This document shows, one piece after another, positions 14,039-23,092 of a DNA stretch of 64,000 nt. Position 1 is the first letter of the stretch; every line of letters starts with the position of its first letter. The stretch comes from an uncultured Clostridia bacterium. GTDB taxonomy: Bacteria > Bacillota > Clostridia > UMGS1810. The stretch spans positions 1 through 64,000 of the forward strand of contig CAKSTI010000006.1 of assembly GCA_934500705.1 (NCBI GenBank), given 5' to 3'. The notes under the pieces are model-generated. The model searched no databases. It had not been told where the DNA came from and saw nothing but the letters and a program-made list of their open reading frames with translations. A program made the translations under genes and the position numbers.

Positions 14039-14686
14039 TCACCTTTCTTCATAATTTTTTCTCGCCTTCCTGTTATACGTACGGTAAAAAAGTCTTACGT
14101 GAGCGTCGATTTTTTCGAGGCATTCGCTCTCCCTCTCCGGCTGGCGGTCGCAGATGCCCATAAACACAAGAATTGGCGAAACATACGTCACCGCAAGCGT
14201 TTGCGCATCTTCGTCAACAATCTCACCCGATGCAATAAGGCTCTTAAATATCCCTGCGTGGTAGGCGACAAGCCTCTCTACAAATCTCTCGGTATACAGC
14301 TTTGAAAGCTCCGGCGAGCGGAACTGCTCAATGGTCATCATCTTGCGAAAAAGCGCAATGCCGGAGTCGTGCAGCGAAAAATCAAAAATCTGATGCACCT
14401 TTTCCACCAGTGCATCTTCGGCTATTTCGGTAAACACAGCCACGTCACGCTCCGAGCTTTGCACGTGAATTGCAATGGCGTCCGTGTACCTTGTAAACTG
14501 GTCGGAAGTTTCCTTTACAATGGCGTCAAATATCGCCTGTTTGCTCGGATAGTGATTATACAGCGACGGCGCCTTGATGCCCACCGCCTTTGCAATTTCT
14601 CCCACGCTCACTGCGTCATACCCTCTTGACGAAAACAGTTCGAGCGCCTTTATAAGTATTCTGCTCTTTGTATCCTCCGTTTTCAT
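14039..14686 (-). CDS. TetR/AcrR-family transcriptional regulator
   Basis: A 215-aa repressor. The N-terminal helix-turn-helix spans about residues 8-55 (ILIKALELFSSRGYDAVSVG, then KAPSLYNHYPSKQAIFDAI), followed by a helical ligand-binding domain with no recognisable ligand motif. Start ATG with GGGGGGAG upstream. A perfect 6-bp-arm palindrome covers the predicted transcription start of its own gene, so it is probably autorepressing. It leads a transcript with the dead M13 peptidase and the flavoprotein. Confidence 0.9.
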   Translation of the reverse strand: MKTEDTKSRILIKALELFSSRGYDAVSVGEIAKAVGIKAPSLYNHYPSKQAIFDAIVKETSDQFTRYTDAIAIHVQSSERDVAVFTEIAEDALVEKVHQIFDFSLHDSGIALFRKMMTIEQFRSPELSKLYTERFVERLVAYHAGIFKSLIASGEIVDEDAQTLAVTYVSPILVFMGICDRQPERESECLEKIDAHVRLFYRTYNRKARKNYEER

Positions 14687-14699
14687 AAGCTCCCCCCTA

Positions 14700-14747
14700 A
14701 CTAACGATTGTTAGTATGATTATAATACAACTTCCGCCTTTTGTCAA
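14700..14747 (-). promoter_or_regulatory. TetR promoter with overlapping palindromic operator
   Basis: TTGACA (14742-14747), 17 bp, TATAAT (14719-14724) on the minus strand. The palindrome ACTAAC-GATT-GTTAGT (14700-14715) covers the start point. This is the usual place for a TetR dimer to block initiation. Confidence 0.87.
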
Positions 14748-14748
14748 T

Positions 14749-14780
14749 AAAAAAAGATTGCAAACTCTCGGTTTACAATC
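14749..14780 (-). terminator. Intrinsic terminator of the response regulator gene
   Basis: Minus-strand GATTGTAAAC (14771-14780) pairs with GTTTGCAATC (14756-14765), one U-G wobble, followed by a seven-T run (complement of 14749-14755). Confidence 0.92.
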
Positions 14781-14792
14781 CCCTTTTAAAAA

Positions 14793-15473
14793 TCACAGTT
14801 TCGGCAGGCTCTCCAAAATTTTAAGCTCCGTCAAATCCTTAATCATCGACTTGCAGTTTGCATACCCCATTTTTTTAAGAATATTGCTCACATAACTGCG
14901 GACGGTGACCTTTTCTATTATCAAAAATTCGGAAATCTCCGCATACGTCTTGTTTAGGTACAGCTGCTGCAAAACCTCGTACTCCCTCGGCGAGAGCGTG
15001 GAAATTTTGCTCATAATATACAAAAGCGACTGCTGACGTCTTTGCAGGGTGTTTGCCTCGTCCGCAATGGAGTAGAGAAGCCTTTGAAACGTGCCGATTT
15101 TGTTTTTGTACGTGTCAATAATCGCCTTTTCGAGTTCCTCCACGGGCAGGTCCTTTAACAGATAGTTGTCCGCACCCTTTGAGATTGCCTCCAATATGAG
15201 GTTGCCCTGGTCGTGAACGGTAATTATAATTATCTTGCACTGCGGATTGATTTCTTTAAGTTCGGGTATCATTTCTATTCCGAGGTTTGTTTTGTCAAAG
15301 TTGAGGTCAAGCAGGATTACGTCCGGCATCTTTTCCTTTGCCAGCGCAGTAACCTCCTCACGGTTGTTTGCCGTTCCCACAACGTCGAAAGCCTCGTTAG
15401 CTTTCAGTACAATGCTGAAATACTCACAGATGTAATTCATATCGTCGCAGATTGCAATTTTAATTTTATCCAC
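14793..15473 (-). CDS. NarL/LuxR-type response regulator (orphan)
   Basis: A 226-aa regulator. The receiver domain has an acidic pocket AICDDMN, phosphoacceptor Asp in DVILLDLNFD near residue 56 and the conserved Lys in GADNYLLKDLPVEEL. The C-terminal LuxR helix-turn-helix is ISTLSPREYEVLQQLYLNKT and then KVTVRSYVSNILKKMGY. The GTG start at 15473 is preceded by GGTGATT. No kinase gene is adjacent. The only unpaired kinase in the window is at 31001, on the far side of the glycan-use cluster. It has its own promoter and terminator, so it is a single-gene transcript. Confidence 0.9.
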   Translation of the reverse strand: MDKIKIAICDDMNYICEYFSIVLKANEAFDVVGTANNREEVTALAKEKMPDVILLDLNFDKTNLGIEMIPELKEINPQCKIIIITVHDQGNLILEAISKGADNYLLKDLPVEELEKAIIDTYKNKIGTFQRLLYSIADEANTLQRRQQSLLYIMSKISTLSPREYEVLQQLYLNKTYAEISEFLIIEKVTVRSYVSNILKKMGYANCKSMIKDLTELKILESLPKL

Positions 15474-15505
15474 AGCCTAATCACCACTTCCGGTTTAATA
15501 TGTTC

Positions 15506-15534
15506 ATTGTACCATTTATGACCTCAAAAGTCAA
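15506..15534 (-). promoter_or_regulatory. Promoter of the response regulator gene
   Basis: Minus-strand TTGACT (15529-15534), 17 bp, TACAAT (15506-15511). The -35 abuts the stop codon of the upstream 697-aa protein gene. Confidence 0.78.
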
Positions 15535-17628
15535 TTACCGATTAATCGAAAAGACAAAATCCCCCGTAATATGCTCCGCTCTGAAATACGTTCCGTGCTC
15601 ATCGGTCACACGCACAAAGCGCCTGTCGGGCGGATTTAACAAATCCCACCGGTTTTCCGACGGCGCAACATCGGCACTCTGCGAGCGGTCGCTGTCTGCA
15701 AAGAAGCACACCGTTGCATCGTCAAGTCCGCTGATTTTAAAGCGTCTGCGGTACTTCATACAGCTGCACGTAACCTCTCTTGCGCCCACCACGCCCGACT
15801 TTTGCTCCGCAAATATACGGCACTCCCTGTGCTCACTGCGGGAAAACCGATAGGTGGAAAAGCCGTTTTCCATCTCCGTTTCTCCGCTCATAAGTATTGG
15901 CGCACCCAGCGGAAAGCGCAGTCTTGTTTTGGTTGTGGTGTTTGCATTGTATACCGAGAAAAACAGGGCGTTGTTGTGACGGGAAACCGTCATTGTCGGC
16001 GGTTTTGCGCCGCCTTCGCTCCTTATGCAGATGCCGTATTTTTCCGCCGCATCAAGCAATCCTTCTGCTCCGTCCGCTATATTTACGTGCAAAGCGCCGT
16101 CAATGTTTGGCACATTATCGGCGGAGTATGTTATGATTTTTATGCCGTCGGAGGCAAAACCTCTTAACTTTTCCGCAATTTCGGCGTTCGTGGGCGAGGG
16201 GGTTATTAGTATGCTCTTGCGGTACAAATCCTTGCCGTGCTTTGCAAAACTATCGGCAGAAACCACGCAGTTGAGCGGAAAACCGCCGTTTATCGCATCG
16301 CATATAAACTTGTCGCCAAAGTACATTGCCGCAAGTTTGTCCCCGCTGTCGGAGGACGTGTACTCACGCATCGGGTACACCCACACAAAGGGCGCAGGCT
16401 CGTCACTGTTCAACCGCTCCGCCTTTAAGATATGCGCCAACGGCTCATTTACGCAAAAGTCGGGCATATCGCCGAACGAATTGTCTATGGACAAGATGCT
16501 GAGTATTTCTGCGCTCTTTGTCCTGCCCTCGCCGTCAATGCGTGACACCGCCATAGGCAGATAGATGTCGTGCGGTTTGCTGTCGTAGCGGTCGTACCAC
16601 GGGCTGTTGAGCCACCAGGGGTCGTGAATGTAGTAGCGGAACATAAACTTATCGCCCGGCAGATTGCATATGCGTGTCATATGCCCCATAAGTTCCAGAC
16701 CGAAGTTGTCGTTTAGCGCCGCCCAGGGCGAATTTGGGGGCGGAGTGATGTTTTTCTGACTTGAATATATGTCGCAGAGCGGTACGCCGTCGCTTGCGTA
16801 ATCTATGCCGACGGAATTGTTTGTCCCCCGTGTCCTCACGGGAAAATCGGGACAGCCCTCACGGAAAAGGCGCCAGAATTCAAGCACGCCGTTCCTCACG
16901 TCTGCAAGTCTTTCGGGGTGGAAATTTTCGCCGTCGTACACCTTGCCGTCCTGACTCCACGGGTTCACGCTGAAACCCATACCGTTTGAGAGCCATATGT
17001 AGTCAAAGCCCATATCATTTAAAAAAACGTTTGCCTGCTTACCGAGGAAAAGTCCGAACGGCGTCTTGTCCGGTATGCCGTCGGGGTATGCGGCGTAACT
17101 GCGATTATCGCCGCTGAGGACGGCGCTCGTGTCCACAAATCCGCCCACATAGTCACGGTGAGTGCATATCTCGGTATGGCGGACGTACTTAAAGTCCGAC
17201 ACGGCAAATTCCGGGCCTATGTCGAATGTTTCCCCCACGGTGATTTCCGCATCGGGGAACGCCTTTTTTCCCTCCGACTTTATGGCGGAAACAATGCTTT
17301 TAAGTATTGCATACGTCATTTTGGGCGGCTCTTTTGTATACAGGTGCTTTCTGTCGTGCAGAGATGTTTCGGGCGGGTCTCCGTCCGCAATGAGCGGTTT
17401 GTTGGCATTGCCGATGTAGCGGCACCACTCAAACTCGTCGTCAAGGCTGCCGTTGTAGTCCAGAATTTCGCTCCCGTCCGCAGTCCACAGCATAACGGAC
17501 AGGCTCTCTCTGCCCTTTAAAAGCGGCCGCCACATCTCAAAGACATTGCGGCAGACCGACTTTATGTATTCACCGTCCGTGCGCTTAAACGGCTTTAAGC
17601 TCATTTCCAAAGTGATGTTTTTAAACAT
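15535..17628 (-). CDS. Uncharacterised 697-aa protein, likely carbohydrate-active
   Basis: A 697-aa protein without signal peptide or membrane segment, so cytoplasmic. It begins MFKNITLEMSLKPFK. The first 400 residues are rich in Trp, Tyr, Asp and His and read like a TIM-barrel hydrolase: VGETFDIGPEFAVSDF, DYIWLSNGMGFSVNPWSQDG, FPVRTRGTNNSVGIDYASDG, RYYIHDPWWLNSPWYDRYDS. A middle domain near 430-545 resembles the Rossmann-like trimerisation domain of GH42-type enzymes (GFASDGIKIITYSADNVPN). The C-terminus looks like a small beta domain. I do not recognise a named family and cannot assign catalytic residues. It is the last gene of the glycan cluster, 55 bp behind the large secreted enzyme, so processing of imported oligosaccharides is a reasonable inference. 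Confidence 0.6.
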   Translation of the reverse strand: MFKNITLEMSLKPFKRTDGEYIKSVCRNVFEMWRPLLKGRESLSVMLWTADGSEILDYNGSLDDEFEWCRYIGNANKPLIADGDPPETSLHDRKHLYTKEPPKMTYAILKSIVSAIKSEGKKAFPDAEITVGETFDIGPEFAVSDFKYVRHTEICTHRDYVGGFVDTSAVLSGDNRSYAAYPDGIPDKTPFGLFLGKQANVFLNDMGFDYIWLSNGMGFSVNPWSQDGKVYDGENFHPERLADVRNGVLEFWRLFREGCPDFPVRTRGTNNSVGIDYASDGVPLCDIYSSQKNITPPPNSPWAALNDNFGLELMGHMTRICNLPGDKFMFRYYIHDPWWLNSPWYDRYDSKPHDIYLPMAVSRIDGEGRTKSAEILSILSIDNSFGDMPDFCVNEPLAHILKAERLNSDEPAPFVWVYPMREYTSSDSGDKLAAMYFGDKFICDAINGGFPLNCVVSADSFAKHGKDLYRKSILITPSPTNAEIAEKLRGFASDGIKIITYSADNVPNIDGALHVNIADGAEGLLDAAEKYGICIRSEGGAKPPTMTVSRHNNALFFSVYNANTTTKTRLRFPLGAPILMSGETEMENGFSTYRFSRSEHRECRIFAEQKSGVVGAREVTCSCMKYRRRFKISGLDDATVCFFADSDRSQSADVAPSENRWDLLNPPDRRFVRVTDEHGTYFRAEHITGDFVFSINR

Positions 17629-17648
17629 TGTTATCTCCTATATGTTTC

Positions 17649-17675
17649 GGCGGTTTTCAGCCATTGAAAACCGCC
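17649..17675 (-). terminator. Hairpin between the two enzyme genes
   Basis: GGCGGTTTTCA (17649-17659) and TGAAAACCGCC (17665-17675) form an 11-bp perfect stem between the 1378-aa and 697-aa genes. It has no T tract, so it more likely stabilises or attenuates than fully terminates. Confidence 0.55.
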
Positions 17676-17683
17676 GTTTAGTA

Positions 17684-20600
17684 TTATTTGTAGCTGATTA
17701 TGCCGTACTGCTTCGGATTTTTGCCTCCGCCGATTCCGCTGTTCCATTCAAGGTAGCCGATACGGCCCGTGCCGTCGTGCTGGTTGAACAGGACGGAGAG
17801 TTTAAGAACGTCGCTATCTGCAATGCTGAAAGGATATATCTCCGCAGACGGGATAAACGCCTTGTATATAATCTTACCGTCCGACACGGTAACATCTTTG
17901 ACGCCGCCCTCGATAAGGCTTTGCTTTTGCGTGTACCCCTCCGGCGCTTTCTCCGCCGTGATAAACGGCGCCGCCTCTTTGTAGAGAGCCGTCTGTCCGC
18001 CGATGATTTTGCCGAACTGGCACTCTATGCGGTCGTCGCTGCTGCCCTTCATTCCGACGTCTATGGCAAACTGCATAGAGTCAACGCTCCACAGACCGCC
18101 TTTGTTCTTAGCCTCGTTGTTGATGCTGTCGTCGGTAACTTCTGCGGCAAGGTAAACTCCCTCGTCCGTAACACCGACTGCAAACTTAGCCGCAAATGTG
18201 CCCTGCTGTGCACCCTCGTTTAAGGGAACCCAGTTGAGGTTGTCGTCAATCCAGTTTATGCCGTCGGCATATTCAAGGGTTTCCTTGTCAAAGAGCGGTT
18301 TGTTTACCGCAAGGGCAAGGTGCGGATAGTAAACATCGTTTGTCTTTGCAACCTCGGCATCGAGCCATATGTCGCCGAACTTCATCGGTTTGCCGCCGTC
18401 AAGACCTCCGCCCCAGGCAAGCGAACCGCAAATTCCCGTGCCGTCGCTCTGATTTGCCATAACGGAGAAGTGCAGAGCCTCGTTTGTGTTTCTCTCGTAC
18501 GGGTATATCTCCTTTGTCGGCAGATATATCATATACGTTGTTTCCGCCCCGTCCGTTGTACGGCTGAATACTGCGTCTTTGATTACACTGCCGCCGGGTG
18601 TAAAGTCGGAGATAATATCTCCGCCGATGTACGGTGCGGTTTTTTTGTAAACCGTGGGTGTTCCGTCGGCGTTAAGCCCCGCAACGCACTCCATATATCC
18701 GTTGTCACTGCGGTCGCCCACGGTGTCAAAGGCAAATGTAATGCTGTCCTTTGTGTTCATTTCGTCGGGTGCTGAGCCGGCGTTGTCGTCCTCATCGTGC
18801 ACCTTTGCCACGATATACATTCCGTCGTCCGCAACGGAGACGGCGTGCTTCATATCAAAGCTGCCCCTTTGCGCACCGTCACGCCTTGCAATCCACTTTT
18901 CGTTGTCTGAGGTATACTCAATGCCGTCGGCAAGCGCAAATGCGGCTTTGTCAAACAGGGGTTCGGTACTGCCGTTTGTTACAACGTGGGTGAGGTTCTT
19001 GGTGACGTCGTTTTTCTGCTTTTCGGTTATGTTATACAATACGTCGCCGGTGTAAACCTGCTCGCCCTTATCAGACGGTATGGAGTTTAACTTTTCGCTG
19101 TCAAGACCGCTGATAAAGTACATCGTTTCGGGTTTGATTTCTATGTTATTTAAATCCGATGTGTCGATGTCGTTATTCTCCCAGTCTATAATCTTAAATC
19201 CGTCCGCTGCGCAGTCGGTAATGAGTTTGGAAAGCACTGTTGTATTTGACTTGGAGCCGCCGACGTTCCACACAATGAGCTGGTCTTTGCCGTTGCTGTT
19301 TACCCTTACAACGTTCTGCTTTTTGTTTGCCAGCAGGTATTCGTCCACGTAGTCATACTGTTTGCCTACGGTGTCAAAGAAGGTGTTCATAGCCATTGCG
19401 GCAAATCTGGGCTGGAAAACGCCGACTTTGTATGCGCCGCCGTCCATTCCCTGACCGTAGATTTTGTTCTCGTTTAAATATTTGAGCCACTCTATGTTGT
19501 GGGACACGTTCACGGCAAAAAATGTGGTGAACTCCGAGCCGTATTTAAAGTCCTTCAAGAACTCCACAACCATACGCATTGCCTCTTCCTTTTCGGTGTT
19601 GTTGAGGTACTCCGAGTCGGAGGAGCGCAGCATCATATGAAGCTCCGTGGAGCAGATAGGCTTAGGCTCTTTGCCGTAGTCCTCTGCAATTTTGTTGTAG
19701 TTCCAGGGGTCAACGTCCCAGCCGTGCATTGCAAGCAGGTCGTAGGCATCGTAGGCGTCGGTCTGAACAAGCTCCTCGTAGAAGTTGGTATATCTCCTTG
19801 CGCCTATTCCGCCGAGTATTACACGGCTCTTGTCGCCCGGCTGATATTTTTTGACAGCCTCGTAGCCTGCCTTTTGAATTTCGGCAAAGTCCTTGGTAAT
19901 GCCCTGCCAGAAAACACTGCCGCCGAAAACGTGCGGTTCGTTCCATATCTCCCATATGTGGCAGTCGTCCTTGTAGCGGTTGACCGCATAATCCACAAAG
20001 GCTCTCCAACCCTCGATGTCCACGGGTGCGTAGTAGGTAATGTTTTTGCCCGTGGGCGAGTCGTAACCCGTGCGGTACGGCGCAACGTAACGGGGAGTGC
20101 CCATAATGTTGATAACCAGGTCAAACCCCAGCTTTCTTGCGTCATTGACAGATGCGTCCCACTCGGCAAAGTCAAAGTCGCCCCTCTTGGTGTTAGCCTT
20201 TGACTGCGTTTTGTAGGCAAGACCGTCGGGAGAGAACCAATGGAAACGGATTTTTTTAAATCCCAAAAGATTTGCAACGTCTATCTGGTCGCCTTGGAGT
20301 CCCTTTGTTCTGCCGTTTGCAATGTCGGGGTTTAAGTATCTGCCCGCCTCCATAGAAACGCAGAGGCGGTCGGAGCGTTCGCTCATCGGTTTGGTTTCGT
20401 ACCGTGCAACCACTATGCCCTGTCGCTTTAAGTAAACTCTTACGTTTTCGAGAGTTTTGGGGTTCTTAACGCTGTAAAAGTCGTTAAGCTCCGCCTTTTG
20501 ACCGTTTTTGTCCACGGTGTAGAATTTGTATTCGTAAAATCCCTGTTTTTCCGGTTTCCACTTGTAGCCGCCGTTAAATGCGCTTACCGAAACGCTCTCC

Positions 20601-21820
20601 GTGTGCACAATGTTGTTCCACGAGTCGTATATCTCAATGAAAACGTCCTTATACACGTCCGTGTCCAGTTTGTTTTGCGGCGTCATCGTCACGGTGTCGC
20701 CGAGGACATACCAGTTGCCGAGTTTATCCGCCTTGATTGACGGCGTTACCGCAGTGTCACGGATAACGGGAGTGGAAACAATCCTTACGTTGTCAACCAT
20801 TATTCTGCCCGACGGCTCGCCGAGAGCCGGGTTGCATCTGGTACAGAAAACTATGCGTATTTCGTCGGCGTCGCTCGGAATGAGTGAAGTGTCGAGCTTT
20901 TTGGTATAGTGCTTCCACGTGCCCTTGTCCGGTGACTGGTAGATGCCGTCTATATATTTTTGAAAATATCCGTTCTTAAACGACTGAATGAGGAAGGTAA
21001 ACGACGCACCGGCAAAGTCGTCACTCTTAATGGCGTCAAAGGAAAACTCAATTACGCTGTCCCTCTCAAATTTAATCGGCGGTACATACGCTCCGCCGTA
21101 GCTTGACTGCGATGCGCCAATCTGCAAGAACGAGTTGTCGCCCTCGGTGACAATCTTATTTGGCACGGTGAACATCTCAGCAACCGCACCGTCCCACAGA
21201 CCGAGGGTGATTTCGGGCTTTTCGTCCTCAAAGTCATACTCGCCGAGAACGGTTTTGCCTTTGTCAAGGATTTTGTCCTTGCTGTCTTTGGTGACAAGTT
21301 CGTCCAGGTTGAGGGTTTTGCTCACAATTCTGAAATCGCTGCCGAAGTATGTGCTCCACCCCATTTTTTCGCAAAAGCTCTTTAAGGGAATGTATGTATA
21401 TTCCCCCAAAAAGAAGCCGTTTGCGCCGTCGCCGTCGATGTCCTCCAACGATGCGCACACAACCGCACACTCGTCTTTGCCGTCTGTTATGATAATTGAG
21501 TTTTTGGAGCCGTCCCACTTGTACGTTACGCCGAGATGCTCCTCAATCCAGCCAAGCTCGCAGTAATACGTGCCGCCTATTGTCATACTCTCGTTTGCGG
21601 CAGGGTCTATGGCCGAGAGCCTGCCCAAATCGAGAAGTCTGTTCATATTCTGGTAGCAGATTACGGAATTTGAAACGATTTTTTCCACCGTATCTCCGCT
21701 TTGCGTTTCGTTTGCAGCCTGAGCCGTCTTAACCTCGGCGCACAACCCCGTGCCTGCCGCAGAAAATGCCAGCGCAAAAGAGACGCACAGCGCAGTACAC
21801 GCCCTTGATATTTTATACAT
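17684..21820 (-). CDS. Secreted multidomain glycoside hydrolase (clan GH-A, GH39-like)
   Basis: A 1378-aa exported protein. The signal peptide MYKISRACTALCVSFALAFS ends near residue 30 (GLCAEV). Residues about 40-165 resemble a copper-amine-oxidase N-terminal (cell-wall stalk) domain. 190-355 look like a CBM4/9-type jelly roll (YDFEDEKPEITLGLWDG). About 480-850 is a TIM barrel with acid/base Glu628 in WEIWNEP and probable nucleophile Glu726 in PICSTELHMML. That spacing and motif fit clan GH-A, GH39-like. Two C-terminal CBM9-like sugar-binding domains follow (about 955-1165 and 1185-1378) that resemble each other. ATG 21820 follows GGAGGT by 7 nt. It probably degrades plant or mucosal polysaccharide at the cell surface; the substrate cannot be read from sequence. 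Confidence 0.82.
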   Translation of the reverse strand: MYKISRACTALCVSFALAFSAAGTGLCAEVKTAQAANETQSGDTVEKIVSNSVICYQNMNRLLDLGRLSAIDPAANESMTIGGTYYCELGWIEEHLGVTYKWDGSKNSIIITDGKDECAVVCASLEDIDGDGANGFFLGEYTYIPLKSFCEKMGWSTYFGSDFRIVSKTLNLDELVTKDSKDKILDKGKTVLGEYDFEDEKPEITLGLWDGAVAEMFTVPNKIVTEGDNSFLQIGASQSSYGGAYVPPIKFERDSVIEFSFDAIKSDDFAGASFTFLIQSFKNGYFQKYIDGIYQSPDKGTWKHYTKKLDTSLIPSDADEIRIVFCTRCNPALGEPSGRIMVDNVRIVSTPVIRDTAVTPSIKADKLGNWYVLGDTVTMTPQNKLDTDVYKDVFIEIYDSWNNIVHTESVSVSAFNGGYKWKPEKQGFYEYKFYTVDKNGQKAELNDFYSVKNPKTLENVRVYLKRQGIVVARYETKPMSERSDRLCVSMEAGRYLNPDIANGRTKGLQGDQIDVANLLGFKKIRFHWFSPDGLAYKTQSKANTKRGDFDFAEWDASVNDARKLGFDLVINIMGTPRYVAPYRTGYDSPTGKNITYYAPVDIEGWRAFVDYAVNRYKDDCHIWEIWNEPHVFGGSVFWQGITKDFAEIQKAGYEAVKKYQPGDKSRVILGGIGARRYTNFYEELVQTDAYDAYDLLAMHGWDVDPWNYNKIAEDYGKEPKPICSTELHMMLRSSDSEYLNNTEKEEAMRMVVEFLKDFKYGSEFTTFFAVNVSHNIEWLKYLNENKIYGQGMDGGAYKVGVFQPRFAAMAMNTFFDTVGKQYDYVDEYLLANKKQNVVRVNSNGKDQLIVWNVGGSKSNTTVLSKLITDCAADGFKIIDWENNDIDTSDLNNIEIKPETMYFISGLDSEKLNSIPSDKGEQVYTGDVLYNITEKQKNDVTKNLTHVVTNGSTEPLFDKAAFALADGIEYTSDNEKWIARRDGAQRGSFDMKHAVSVADDGMYIVAKVHDEDDNAGSAPDEMNTKDSITFAFDTVGDRSDNGYMECVAGLNADGTPTVYKKTAPYIGGDIISDFTPGGSVIKDAVFSRTTDGAETTYMIYLPTKEIYPYERNTNEALHFSVMANQSDGTGICGSLAWGGGLDGGKPMKFGDIWLDAEVAKTNDVYYPHLALAVNKPLFDKETLEYADGINWIDDNLNWVPLNEGAQQGTFAAKFAVGVTDEGVYLAAEVTDDSINNEAKNKGGLWSVDSMQFAIDVGMKGSSDDRIECQFGKIIGGQTALYKEAAPFITAEKAPEGYTQKQSLIEGGVKDVTVSDGKIIYKAFIPSAEIYPFSIADSDVLKLSVLFNQHDGTGRIGYLEWNSGIGGGKNPKQYGIISYK

Positions 21821-21852
21821 TGCCAATACCTCCGCCCAAGCTGATTTTTAGG

Positions 21853-23046
21853 TTAATTAAGTGTTCCCACACCGCCGGTTACCGTAAGCGTTTTTTCTGC
21901 AAGGCAGTTCGGGTAGGGTTGCATTTCGTCAACGCTGTTCCATACAAATGCCTTTACTGTGTATGTGCCGTTATCAAGCGACGAAACATTCACCTCTGCC
22001 GAGTAAGGATATGCCACGCAGGAAGCTGTGCCGCTTTCTGTTGTATTAGCGGTTTTGTAAGCCGCCATAAGTTTGTTGCTATCGTTATAAACTCCGAGGA
22101 TAACTGTGGGAAGATTTGATGTATAAACAGAGTTTGTAATGTTAACCGAATTTGTGGTTGCTTTGAGCACACCGTTCTCAACGGTTATCTCCGGTTTTGT
22201 GTTTATATATCTGTCAATGTAAAACTTCTCGTTTGACAAAGTGAGTTTTACAGCTGACTTTGCCGCTATTGTAATATACGGTAATTTATAGGCGGTAGTT
22301 ATATCGGCGAGTGTATCTGTGTATTTGGTAAACGCATTGGGGCTTACCGATGAGAATGTCCAAACTTCCGTTCCCTCTGCCGCCGGGGTTTCATTTAATA
22401 CCCAGTTTCCGCTTGCATCTTTTGTAACGTACGGGTTTGTGAATGTTGTATATATCTTTCCGTTTATCAGGTCAGCCTCTATTTTTATGTGATATGTGCA
22501 GCCTGCTCTGAGCAAGGGTTTTGATGCCGAATAATACTGGTCGCCGCCCGAAATTTTTTCAGTTCCGCCGGTTCCGCCGCCCCATCTGAGGTAATACTTT
22601 GTTTCCGTTTTATTTACATCGGTAGCCCAGAATTTGATTGCATTTTGCCAAGCGTCACCTATTTGAATATAAAACGAACCGTTGTCGCCAATATTCGGAA
22701 GTTTATCAAGTTTAAAGTCAAATTCCCAAGACCAGTTATTCTTAAACCTCTTGCTGCCGCCGCTGAATTTGTAACCCTCGCCTGAATTTAAAACTTCTCT
22801 GTAAAGAATACCGTTTGCATTGTTATTTGTAGCCAGAGTTGTTGCCGCAGTTATGCTGCTTGCGTCTATAACTCTGCCGTTGATTATGTCGGTACTCTCG
22901 TCTTTAACATCTGTAATATAGTCACTTGTTGTTCTGATATCTCCACGCTGCGGCGCTATTAATTTAACTTTATCCGCACTAACGCTCACGCAAAGCGTAC
23001 CGAGCGCCAAAACCAAAACAATCATCATACATAATACTTTTTTCAT
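21853..23046 (-). CDS. Secreted protein of unknown function
   Basis: A 397-aa exported protein with a clear signal peptide (MKKVLCMMIVLVLALGTLCV, cleavage near SVSA). The body is Thr/Asn/Gly-rich and predicted all-beta. WSWEFDFKLDKLPNIGDNG and SFYIQIGDAW suggest a concanavalin-like sugar-binding sandwich. The C-terminal 100 residues (ITVENGVLKATTNSVNITNS, LDNGTYTVKAFVWNSVDEM) read as an immunoglobulin-like module. There is no SLH domain or sortase motif. It sits 32 bp upstream of the large GH39-like enzyme. Its codons are noticeably more A/T-rich than its neighbours, hinting at separate acquisition. A carbohydrate-binding role is inferred only. Confidence 0.6.
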   Translation of the reverse strand: MKKVLCMMIVLVLALGTLCVSVSADKVKLIAPQRGDIRTTSDYITDVKDESTDIINGRVIDASSITAATTLATNNNANGILYREVLNSGEGYKFSGGSKRFKNNWSWEFDFKLDKLPNIGDNGSFYIQIGDAWQNAIKFWATDVNKTETKYYLRWGGGTGGTEKISGGDQYYSASKPLLRAGCTYHIKIEADLINGKIYTTFTNPYVTKDASGNWVLNETPAAEGTEVWTFSSVSPNAFTKYTDTLADITTAYKLPYITIAAKSAVKLTLSNEKFYIDRYINTKPEITVENGVLKATTNSVNITNSVYTSNLPTVILGVYNDSNKLMAAYKTANTTESGTASCVAYPYSAEVNVSSLDNGTYTVKAFVWNSVDEMQPYPNCLAEKTLTVTGGVGTLN

Positions 23047-23092
23047 AACCTCAAATCTCCTTTAAAATAAATTTATATAGAAAGCTGCCGCT

